From positions 27,217,650-27,281,649 of the forward strand of contig NC_079887.1 of assembly GCF_029227915.1 (NCBI RefSeq): 64,000 nucleotides of DNA. Direction: 5' to 3'. Below, one piece after another: positions 25,428 to 35,149 of this stretch (positions are counted from its first letter, which is position 1; each line of letters begins with the position of its first letter). The notes under the pieces were generated by a model. It had not been told where the DNA came from. It worked only from the letters and a program-made list of their open reading frames with translations, and did not search any database. The position numbers were made by a program, and so were the translations under genes. This DNA comes from Hydractinia symbiolongicarpus. Taxonomy: Eukaryota > Cnidaria > Hydrozoa > Anthoathecata > Hydractiniidae.

Positions 25428-26662
25428 TTCAAAACTGCTTTTAATTTTAGAACAAGGGTGCTGATAAGCTGCATACGCCGTATAACGTGCAGGCGTTTTT
25501 GGGCAAGTTTAGCGTTTTGCAAAAAAATTGAAGTATTCACCCGAAAAAACCTGCATAGACCATAAAGTAAACTATGTGGTAGTAAAGTTCTTAAAAGAAC
25601 TGTTTTTGATGGTTTTTGATAAAATTTACTTGATAAATAACTTTTAATTTTTATTAACTTCTTTCTCTTAAAGCATCTTTTTCCAACTATCGTCCACAAG
25701 GTATGTTACAAGGAATTGAATTTTGAAAATGCTTCTGGCAAGTTCGGGAAAGTGCGGGCGGTTTTGGAAGACAATCACTAATTTAATTGGAAAAGTTGCC
25801 CGAACTCTCCCTTATATATGTGGCTGTTTGCAGCTTATTGACACCCTCTTATTTTAGAATATTCTCATGAATAATAGACCAAGAGAAATTACATCACAGT
25901 TTTTTGTCCACCGCCCACGTGTGTTTGAGAACAACCCACATAACAAAGTTCATTATTTTTTAAATTATTTGTGTAAAAATTACTATTTCATTCACGATAA
26001 ACCATTTGTCAGTCATTTTATTCGCCCAACAAAGAATCCTATCCAAGGTGCTTTTCTATTAGTGCTGAATTTAATAATTGACATGGTTCAGCATAGTTTT
26101 TAAAATGGTCTGATTGCAAAATATGATTGCCAAAGTTCAGCACTTGTAATATTTGTGTATTTGTGTACTCAGCTTCTAAAACACACACAAGAGACATTAT
26201 AATTTCCTCTGGATGATTACATTAATGTTGGTTGAAAAAAACCGAATGATGAGAAGCATATGTTTTTAAATGGGTCTAGGACAATAAACTTATTTAATTT
26301 CCCTTGGCCTTGCATCAATCAAATTCTGAAAAAAATAAACACTTCTAAAATTATTTTGTCAGATTTGGAAACTGTTGGTATGGTTGGAACTTTGCGTATA
26401 AAATTAGTAAAGTTGCCAAATTGTTGAGTTTTTTTCTTTTATACTTTTCCGAATTAGCCTTAATTATTTATAAGATGAAAAACAGTGCTTTCAATTCCAT
26501 TGACTTGGCCATCCCTTAAAGGCACTGGAAGCTTCACTATATGAAAATGTTTTCTTTTTTTTTTAGATTGTGTACAATGGGAGTGAGTGATGTAATCTTC
26601 TAATGCGTGTGGTGAAAAGAAGGCGAATCCGTTATTGTTTTTCTGCCCAAATTTGAAGCTAT
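25428..26662. other. Insertion interior, middle: no gene supported
   Basis: AT-rich unique sequence. One ATG-initiated frame (25867-26103, plus, 78 codons) has no recognisable domain and lies in unremarkable composition. AGTTCGGG (25741-25748) and CCCGAACT (25799-25806) are complementary but only 8 bp. Nothing else identified. Confidence 0.55.
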
Positions 26663-26893
26663 TTAATAAATCTTGATAAAGTTAAAAAACTGTTTTGATT
26701 TGTTTGTTTTTGTTTTAATTGTTTCCCATGAGTTTTCGAAATTCGTTCCAGCAGATTCTGTGGCTTCTACTGCCGGTATTTTTACGTGAAAAAAATACTG
26801 TTTTGTTGTGAGGTCATTTACGAAATCGTTAACGTTAGGACCAACTTCTGCGGGTAGTACAACTCGATGTATCACATATCTTTCGGAATACTG
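26663..26893 (-). other. Possible exon or gene fragment, unassigned
   Basis: The minus strand is open for 76 codons from just after TTACACTTTTAG (acceptor-like AG at 26894-26895) to a stop at 26663-26665. The predicted peptide is fairly balanced, with a segment VVLPAEVGPNVNDFVNDL, unlike the low-complexity frames nearby. There is no ATG; the frame starts only as GTG at 26875. I do not recognise a family. It could be a captured exon fragment, since Helitrons are known to capture host gene pieces, or a chance open frame. Confidence 0.2.
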
Positions 26894-26895
26894 CT

Positions 26896-27236
26896 AAAAG
26901 TGTAATTTTGTATTGCGCTCTTTACTTTTACCATTCTGTGGGAAAAGGCGGTACAAAATTTTAACACGCGTTATTCGTTTTTGTTAGTTTCGCGTAATCT
27001 AATTTTCTCGCACATTTTGAAAAGAATATCCCACGCACATCAAATACTCGCGCAGTCTATTCGCAAAAAAACTGTTTTTGAGCAACGAATTGTTCCGCAG
27101 AGCGTTCATTTTCCTACCTCGTCCCCAGGGTTCTTCTATATGATATTCAATTTTGATGTATTTCGGAAGATGTTAGCGCCAATTAAACAAGAAGCGCTAG
27201 GGACAAAGTATTGGATAGTTTAATTTTGCTTGCAAC
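26896..27236. other. Insertion interior, right part: no gene supported
   Basis: Unique sequence. The plus-strand frame from 26981 opens on TTG and shows no domain. The short motif CCTCGTCCCCAGGGTTCTTC at 27117-27136 resembles strings I recall as common in some invertebrate repeats. That is memory, not a search result. Confidence 0.5.
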
Positions 27237-27254
27237 TTGCGAAATGCTTCGCAA
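27237..27254 (+). mobile_element. 3'-side hairpin and right inverted repeat of the insertion
   Basis: TTGCGAA (27237-27243), loop ATGC, TTCGCAA (27248-27254): a perfect 7-bp stem. Bases 27242-27254 are the inverted match to the left end. The hairpin is followed by 19 bases (CC, eight T, AATTTCTAG) to the boundary. This resembles the Helitron termination hairpin placed shortly upstream of the 3' end. Confidence 0.6.
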
Positions 27255-27269
27255 CCTTTTTTTTAATTT

Positions 27270-27273
27270 CTAG
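27270..27273 (+). mobile_element. CTAG right end of the insertion
   Basis: The last four non-satellite bases are CTAG, which fits the CTRR ending of canonical Helitrons. The next base is T, the expected downstream base. By chance a 4-base pattern of this looseness is not rare, so it is supporting evidence only. Confidence 0.45.
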
Positions 27274-28284
27274 TTTTTTCACCACTAAAACGCATAAGAC
27301 TTGTAGTTTTTAAAAGTGTTTTCACTTTTGATGAGACGCTGAATAAAAGAAGTATAATCGCCGGCAAACGAAAACCCGCGATTTCCCGTAAATCCCGGGC
27401 TTGGCCCGTATAGTCAAAAGTATACAAAGAAAGTACCCAGGGAGTAAACTCATTTCCCAAACGATTTTTTATATTATTTTTTTACCACTAAACGCATGAG
27501 ACTTGTAGTTTTCAAAAATATTTTCATATTTGATGGGACGCTGAATAAAAGAAGTTTAATTGCCGGCAAACGAAAATCCGCGATTTTCCGTAAATCCTGG
27601 ACTCGGCCCGTATAGTCAAAAGTATACAAAGAAAGTACCCAGGGAGTAAACTCATTTCCCGAACGATTTTTGAAATTATTTTTTCACCACTAAAACGCAG
27701 GAGACTTGTAGTTATCAAAAATGTTTTCATTTTTGATGAGACGCTGAATAAAAGCAGTTTAATCGCCGGCAAACGAAAACCTGCGATTTCCCTAAATCCG
27801 GACTCGGCCCGTATAGTCGAATGAATACAAAGAAAGTACCCTGAGAGTAAACTCATTTCCCGAACGATTTTTTAAATTATTTTTTCACCACTAAAACGCA
27901 TGAGACTTGTAGTTTTCAAAAATGTTTTCATTTTTGATGAGACGCTGAATAAAAGCAGTTTAATCGCCGGCAAACGAAAACCTGCGATTTCCCTAAATCC
28001 CGGACTCGGCCTGTATAGTCAAAAGTATACAAAGAAAGTACCCAGGGAGTAAACTCATTTCCAGAACGATTTTTTAAATTATTTTTTCACCACTAAAACG
28101 CATAAGACTTGTAGTTTTTAAAAATGTTTTCATTTTTCATGAGACGCTGAATAAAAGAAGTTTAATCGCCGGCAAACAAAAACCCGCGATTTCCCGTAAA
28201 TCCCGGCTTGGCCCGTATAGTCAAAAGTATACAAAGAAAGCACCCAGGGAGTAAACTCATTTCCCGAACGATTTTTTAAATTAT
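27274..28284. repeat. 5-mer unit (1,011 bp), copy right of the insertion
   Basis: Paralogue of 23218-24228. It carries the same GAAGTATAATCGCC and GCAGGAGACTTG variants. It differs in the hairpin, which here is AAAAGTG-TTTT-CACTTTT (from 27313), and in GAATGAATACAAAG near 27820. Confidence 0.75.
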
Positions 28285-30296
28285 TTTTTCACCACTAAAA
28301 CGCATGAGACTTGTAGTTTTCAAAAATGTTTTCATTTTTGATGAGACGCTGAATAAAAGCAGTTTAATCGCCGGCAAACGAAAACCTGCGATTTCCCTAA
28401 ATCCCGGACTCGGCCCGTATAGTCAAAAGTATACAAAGAAATTACCCAGGTAGTAAACTCATTTCCAGAACGATTTTTTAAATTATTTTTTCACCACTAA
28501 AACGCATAAGACTTGTAGTTTTTAAAAGTGTTTTCACTTTTGATGAGACGCTGAATAAAAGAAGTTTAATCGCCGGCAAACGAAAACCCGCGATTTCCCG
28601 TAAATCCCGGGCTTGGCCCGTATAGTCAAAAGTATACAAAGAAAGTACCCAGGGAGTAAACTCATTTCCCGAACGATTTTTTATATTATTTTTTTACCAC
28701 TAAACGCATAAGACTTGTAGTTTTCAAAAATATTTTCATATTTGATGGGACGCTGAATAAAAGAAGTTTAATTGCCGGCAAACGAAAATCCGCCATTTCC
28801 CGTAAATCCCGGACTCGGCCCGTATAGTCAAAAGTATACAAAGAAAGTACCCAGGGAGTAAACTCATTTCCAGAACGATTTTTTAAATTATTTTTTCACC
28901 ACTAAAACGCATAAGACTTGTAGTTTTTAAAAATGTTTTCATTTTTGATAAGACGCTGAATAAAAGAAGTTTAATCGCCGGCAAACGAAAACCCGCGATT
29001 TCCCGTAAATCCCGGCTTGGCCCGTATAGTCAAAAGTATACAAAGAAAGTACCCAGGGAGTAAACTCATTTCCCGAACGATTTTTTAAATTATTTTTTCA
29101 CCACTAAAACGCATGAGACTTGTAGTTTTCAAAAATGTTTTCATTTTTGATGAGACGCTGAATAAAAGCAGTTTAATCGCCGGCAAACGAAAACCTGCGA
29201 TTTCCCTAAATCCCGGACTCGGCCCGTATAGTCAAAAGTATACAAAGAAAGTACCCAGGTAGTAAACTCATTTCCAGAACGATTTTTTAAATTATTTTTT
29301 CACCACTAAAACGCATAAGACTTGTAGTTTTTAAAAATGTTTTCGTTTTTGATGAGACGCTGAATAAAAGAAGTTTAATCGCTGGCAAACAAAAACCCGC
29401 GATTTCCCGTAAATCCCGGGCTTGGCCCGTATAGTCAAAAGTATACAAAGAAAGTACCCAGGGAGTAAACTCATTTCCCGAACGATTTTTTATACTATTT
29501 TTTTACCACTAAACGCATGAGACTTGTAGTTTTCAAAAATATTTTCATATTTGATGGGACGCTAAATAAAAGAAGTTTAATTGCCGGCAAACGAAAATCC
29601 GCGATTTCCCGTAAATCCCGGACTCGGCCCGTATAGTCAAAAGTATACAAAGAAAGTACCCAGGGAGTAAATTCATTTCCCGAACGATTTTTTAAATTAT
29701 TTTTTCACACTAAAACGCATGAGACTTGTAGTTTTCAAAAATGTTTTCATTTTTGATGAGACGCTTAATAAAAGATGTTTAATCGCCGGCAAACGAAATC
29801 CCGCGTTTTCCCGTAAATCCCGGGCTTGGCCCGTATAGTCGAATGTATACAAAGAAAGTACCGAGGGAGTAAACTCATTTCCCGAACGATTTTTTAAATT
29901 TTTTTTTCACCACTAAAACGCATGAGACTTGTAGTTTTCAAAAGTGTTTTCATTTTTGATGAGACGCTGAATAAAAGAAGTTTAATCGCAGGCAAACGAA
30001 AACCCGCGATTTCCCGTAAATCCCGGGCTTGGCCCGTATAGTCAAAAGTATACAAAGAAAGTACCCAGGGAGTAAACTCATTTCCCGAACGATTTTTTAT
30101 ATTATTTTTTTACCACTAAACGCATGAGACTTGTAGTTTTCAAAAATATTTTCATATTTGATGGGACGCTGAATAAAAAAAGTTTAATTGCCGGCAAACG
30201 AAAATCCGCGATTTCCCGTTAATCCCGGACTCGGCCCGTAAGTCAAAAGTATACAAAGAAAGAACCCAGTGAGTAAACTCATTTCCCGAACGATTT
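28285..30296. repeat. Mixed monomers including the empty-site paralogue
   Basis: About ten monomers. The stretch 28441-28560 matches the joined flanks of the insertion with two differences in about 120 bp. The hairpin variant AAAAGTG-TTTT-CACTTTT recurs near 28525. A one-base deletion (TTTTCACACTAAAACG) is seen near 29704. No other feature. Confidence 0.7.
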
Positions 30297-31110
30297 TTTA
30301 AATTTTTTTTTACCACTAAAACGCATGAGACTTGTAGTTTTCAAAAATGTTTTTATTTTTGATGAGACGCTTAATGAAAGAGGTTTAATCGCCGGAAAAC
30401 GAAAACCCGCGATTTCCCGTAAATCCCGGGCTTGGCCCGTATAGTCGAATGTATACAAAGAAAGTATCCTGTGAGTAAACTCATTTCCAGAACGATTTTT
30501 TAAATTATTTTTTCACCACTAAAACGCATCAGACTTGTAGTTTTTAAAAATGTTTTCATTTTTGATGAGACGCTGAATAAAAGAAGTTTAATCGCCGGCA
30601 AACGAAAACCCGCGATTTCCCGTAAATTCCGGCTTGGCCCGTATAGTCAAAATTATACAAAGAAAGTACCCAGGGAGTAAACTCATTTCCCGAACGATTT
30701 TTTAAATTTTTTTTTCACCACTAAAACGTATGTGACTTGTAGTTTTCAAAAATGTTTTTATTTTTGATGAGACGCTTAATGAAAGAGGTTTAATCGCCGG
30801 AAAACGAAAACCCGCGATTTCCCGTAAATCCCGGGCTTGGCCCGTATAGTCGAATGTATACAAAGAAAGTATCCTGTGAGTAAACTCATTTCCAGAACGA
30901 TTTTTTAAATTATTTTTTCACCACTAAAACGCATCAGACTTGTAGTTTTTAAAAATGTTTTCATTTTTGATGAGACGCTGAATAAAAGAAGTTTAATCGC
31001 CGGCAAACGAAAACCCGCGATTTCCCGTAAATTCCGGCTTGGCCCGTATAGTCAAAAGTATACAAAGAAAGTACCCAGGGAGTAAACTCATTTCCCGAAC
31101 GATTTTTTAA
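30297..31110. repeat. Two tandem 406-bp dimers
   Basis: The pair of a TTAATGAAAGAGG/TCGAATG/CCTGTGAG monomer followed by a CATCAGAC/AAATTCCGGC monomer occurs twice, at offset about 405-406 bp. The second copy has CGTATGTGACTTG near 30727. Confidence 0.7.
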
Positions 31111-32500
31111 ATTATTTTTTCACCACTAAAACGCATAAGACTTGTAGTTTTTAAAAATGTTTTCATTTTTGATGAGACGCTGAATAAAAGAAGTTTAATC
31201 GCCGGCAAACGAAAACCCGCGATTTCCCGTAAATTTCGGCTTGGCCCGTATAGTCAAAAGTATACAAAGAAAGTACCCAGGGAGTAAACTCATTTCCCAA
31301 ACGATTTTTTAAATTATTTTTTCACCACTAAAACGCATCAGACTTGTAGTTTTTAAAAATGTTTTCATTTTTGATGAGACGCTGAATAAAAGCAGTTTAA
31401 TCGCCGGCAAACGAAAACCTGCGATTTCCCTAAATTCCGGACTCGGCCCGTATAGTCAAAAGTATACAAAGAAAGTACCCAGGGAGTAAACTCTTTTCCA
31501 GAACGATTTTTTAAATTATTTTTTCACCACTAAAACGCATAAGACTTGTAGTTTTTAAAAATGTTTTCATTTTTGATGAGACGCTGAATAAAAGAAGTTT
31601 AATCGCCGGCAAACGAAAACCCGCGATTTCCCGTAAATTTCGGCTTGGCCCGTATAGTCAAAAGTATACAAAGAAAGTACCCAGGGAGTAAACTCATTTC
31701 CCAAACGATTTTTTAAATTATTTTTTCACCACTAAAACGCATGAGACTTGTAGTTGTCAAAAATGTTTTCATTTTTGATGAGACGCTGAATAAAAGCAGT
31801 TTTATCGCCGGCAAACGAAAACCTGCGATTTCCCTAAATCCCGGACTCGGCCGTATAGTCAAAAGTATACAAAGAAAGTACCCAGGGAGTAAACTCATTT
31901 CCAGAACGATTTTTTAAATTATTTTTTCACCACTAAAACGCATCAGACTTGTAGTTTTTAAAAATGTTTTCATTTTTGATGAGACGCTGAATAAAAGAAG
32001 TTTAATCGCCGGCAAACGAAAACCCGCGATTTCCCGTAAATTCCGGCTTGGCCCGTATAGTCAAAAGTATACAAAGAAAGTACCCAGGGAGTAAACTCAT
32101 TTCCCGAACGATTTTTTAAATTATTTTTTCACCACTAAAACGTATGAGACTTGTAGTTGTCAAAAATGTTTTCATTTTTGATGAGACGCTGAATAAAAGC
32201 AGTTTAATCGCCGGCAAACGAAAACCTGCGATTTCCCTAAATTCCGGACTCGGCCCGTATAGTCAAAAGTATACAAAGAAAGTACCCAGGGAGTAAACTC
32301 TTTTCCAGAACGATTTTTTAAATTATTTTTTCACCACTAAAACGCATAAGACTTGTAGTTTTTAAAAATGTTTTCATTTTTGATGAGACGCTGAATAAAA
32401 GAAGTTTAATCGCCGGCAAACGAAAACCCGCGATTTCCCGTAAATTTCGGCTTGGCCCGTATAGTCAAAAGTATACAAAGAAAGTACCCAGGGAGTAAAC
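31111..32500. repeat. 4-mer duplication (about 808 bp)
   Basis: The private variant CTCTTTTCCAGAACG occurs at 31492 and 32300 (offset 808), and AAATTTCGGC follows in the next monomer both times. AAATTTCGGC also occurs near 31231, indicating an older local copy. Confidence 0.65.
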
Positions 32501-35149
32501 TCATTTCCCGAACGATTTTTCATATTATTTTTTTACCACTAAACGCATGAGACTTGTAGTTTTCAAAAATATTTTCATATTTGATGGGACGCTGAATAAA
32601 AGAAAATTAATTGCCGGCAAACGAAAATCCGCGATTTACCGTAAATCCCGGACTCGGCCCGTATAGTCAAAAGTATACAAAGAAAGTACCCAGGGAGTAA
32701 ACTCATTTTCCGAACGATTTTTTAAATTATTTTTTCACCACTAAAACGCATGAGACTTGTAGTTTTCAAAAATGTTTTCATTTTTGATGAGACGCTTAAT
32801 GAAAGAGGTTTAATCGCCGGCAAACGAAATCCCGCGTTTTCCCGTAAATCCGGGGCTTGGCCCGTATAGTCGAATGTATACAAAGAAAGTACCCAGGGAG
32901 TAAACTCATTTCCCGAAGAATTTTTTAAATTTTTTTTTCAAAACTAAAACGCATGAGACTTGTAGTTTTTAAAAATGTTTTTATTTTTGATGAGATGCTT
33001 AATGAAAGAGGTTTAATCGCCGGAAAACGAAATCCCGCGTTTTCCCGTAAATCCGGGGCTTGGCCCGTATATTCGAATGTATACAAAGAAAGTACCCAGG
33101 GAGTAAACTCATTTCCCGAACTATTTTTTAAATTTTTTTTTCACCACCAAAACGCATGAGACTTGTAGTTTTTAAAAATGTTTTTATTTTTGATGAGACG
33201 CTTAATGAAAGAGGTTTAATCGCCGGAAAACGAAAATCCGCGATTTCCCGTAAATCCCGGGCTTGGCCCGTATAGTCAAATGTATACAAAGAAAGTATCC
33301 TGTGAGTAAACTCAATTCCGGAACGATTTTTTAAATTATTTTTTCACCACTAAAACGCATCAGACTTGTAGTTTTTAAAAATGTTTTCATTTTTGATGAG
33401 ACGCTGAATAAAAGAAGTTTAATCGCCGGCAAACGAAAACCCGCGATTTCCCGTAAATTCCGGCTTGGCCCGTATAGTCAAAAGTATACAAAGAAAGTAC
33501 CCAGGGAGTAAACTCATTTCCCAAACGATTTTTTAAATTATTTTTTCACCACTAAAACGCATGAGACTTGTAGTTGTCAAAAATGTTTTCATTTTTGATG
33601 AGACGCTGAATAAAAGCAGTTTTATCGCCGGCAAACGAAAACCTGCAATTTCCCTAAATCCCGGACTCGGCCCGTATAGTCAAAAGTATACAAAGAAAGT
33701 ACCCAGGGCGTAAACTCATTTCCAGAACGATTTTTTAAATTATTTTTTCACCACTAAAACGCATAAGACTTGTAGTTTTTAAAAATGTTTTCACTTTTGA
33801 TGAGACGCTGAATAAAAGCAGTTTAATCGCCGGCAAACGAAAACCCGCGATTTCCCGTAAATCCCGGGCTTGGCCCGTATAGTCAAAAGTATACAAAGAA
33901 AGTACCCAGGGAGTAAACTCATTTCCCGAACGATTTTTTATATTATTTTTTTACCACTAAACGCATGAGACTTGTAGTTTTCAAAAATATTTTCATATTT
34001 GATGGGACGCTGAATAAAAGAAAATTAATTGCCGGCAAACGAAAATCCGCGATTTCCCGTAAATCCCGGACTCGGCCCGTATAGTCAAAAGTATACAAAG
34101 AAAGTACCCAGGGAGTAAACTCATTCCCCGAACGATTTTTTAAATTATTTTTTCACCACTAAAACGCATGAGACTTGTAGTTTTCAAAAATGTTTTCATT
34201 TTTGATGAGACGCTTAATGAAAGAGGTTTAATCGCCGGCAAACGAAATCCCGCGTTTTCCCGTAAATCCGGGGCTTGGCCCGTATAGTCGAATGTATACA
34301 AAGAAAGTACCCAGGGAGTAAACTCATTTCCCGAAGAATTTTTTAAATTTTTTTTTCACCACTAAAAAGCATGAGACTTGTAGTTTTTAAAAATGTTTTT
34401 ATTTTTGATGAGACGCTTAATGAAAGAGGTTTAATCGCCGGAAAACGAAATCCCGCGTTTTCCCGTAAATCCGGGGCTTGGCCCGTATATTCGAATGTAT
34501 ACAAAGAAAGTACCCAGGGAGTAAACTCATTTCCCGAACGATTTTTTAAATTATTTTTTCACCACTAAAACGCATGAGACTTGTAGTTTTCAAAAATGTT
34601 TTCATTTTTGATGAGACGCTTAATGAAAGAGGTTTAATCGCCGGCAAACGAAATCCCGCGTTTTCCCGTAAATCCGGGGCTTGGCCCGTATAGTCGAATG
34701 TATACAAAGAAAGTACCCAGGGAGTAAACTCATTTCCCGAAGAATTTTTTAAATTTTTTTTTCACCACTAAAAAGCATGAGACTTGTAGTTTTTAAAAAT
34801 GTTTTTATTTTTGATGAGACGCTTAATGAAAGAGGTTTAATCGCCGGAAAACGAAATCCCGCGTTTTCCCGTAAATCCGGGGCTTGGCCCGTATATTCGA
34901 ATGTATACAAAGAAAGTACCCAGGGAGTAAACTCATTTCCCGAACTATTTTTTAAATTTTTTTTTCACCACCAAAACGCATGAGACTTGTAGTTTTTAAA
35001 AATGTTTTTATTTTTGATGAGACGCTTAATGAAAGAGGTTTAATCGCCGGAAAACGAAAATCCGCGATTTCCCGTAAATCCCGGGCTTGGCCCGTATAGT
35101 CAAATGTATACAAAGAAAGTATCCTGTGAGTAAACTCAATTCCGGAACG
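32501..35149. repeat. 7-mer duplication (1,418 bp) with nested 406-bp dimer
   Basis: AGAAAATTAATTGCC at 32601 and 34019 gives offset 1,418. The CTTAATGAAAGAGG/CCGGGGCTTGG dimer repeats at 34371 and 34777 (406 bp). The variant CTCAATTCCGGAACG recurs near 33312 and 35136. Monomers with TTTTTTTTCAAAACTAAAACG mark the first copy. Confidence 0.75.

Larger units (their letters stand above)
24229..27273 (+). mobile_element. 3,045-bp non-satellite insertion, Helentron/Helitron2-like, non-autonomous
   Basis: Sequence inside shows no similarity to the satellite. Removing it restores an intact monomer (AAATTA joined to TTTTTTCACC). There is no clear target-site duplication; a 2-bp TT duplication cannot be excluded because the junction is T-rich. 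The left end TTGCGATGCAATT has an 11/13 inverted match (27242-27254) that stops 19 bp before the right end. A 7-bp-stem hairpin lies at 27237-27254 and the element ends in CTAG (27270-27273). Asymmetric inverted repeats, a 3'-side hairpin and insertion in T-rich sites without duplication are known for the Helentron/Helitron2 branch of Helitrons; a CTRR end is known for canonical Helitrons. No Rep/helicase gene is visible, so it would depend on enzymes made elsewhere. Alternatives are a foldback element or captured host DNA. Confidence 0.6.

Noticed and set aside
25349-25699. 116-codon minus-strand frame in the insertion
   Set aside because: It opens on TTG (25697-25699), overlaps the GC-rich inverted repeat that is open on both strands, and has no motif of a known family.
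25867-26103. ATG-initiated 78-codon frame in the insertion
   Set aside because: No recognisable domain, AT-rich chance composition, and no sign of splice or promoter context. It is too short to support as a gene.
26600-26635. Possible tRNA/SINE B-box (GGCGAATCC near 26623)
   Set aside because: Only a 7/9 partial match, with no A-box at suitable distance and no cloverleaf arms.
24229-27273. Classical terminal-inverted-repeat DNA transposon or LTR element
   Set aside because: The inverted repeats are not both flush with the boundaries, there is no unambiguous target-site duplication, no long direct repeats at the ends, and no transposase, reverse transcriptase or integrase motif visible.
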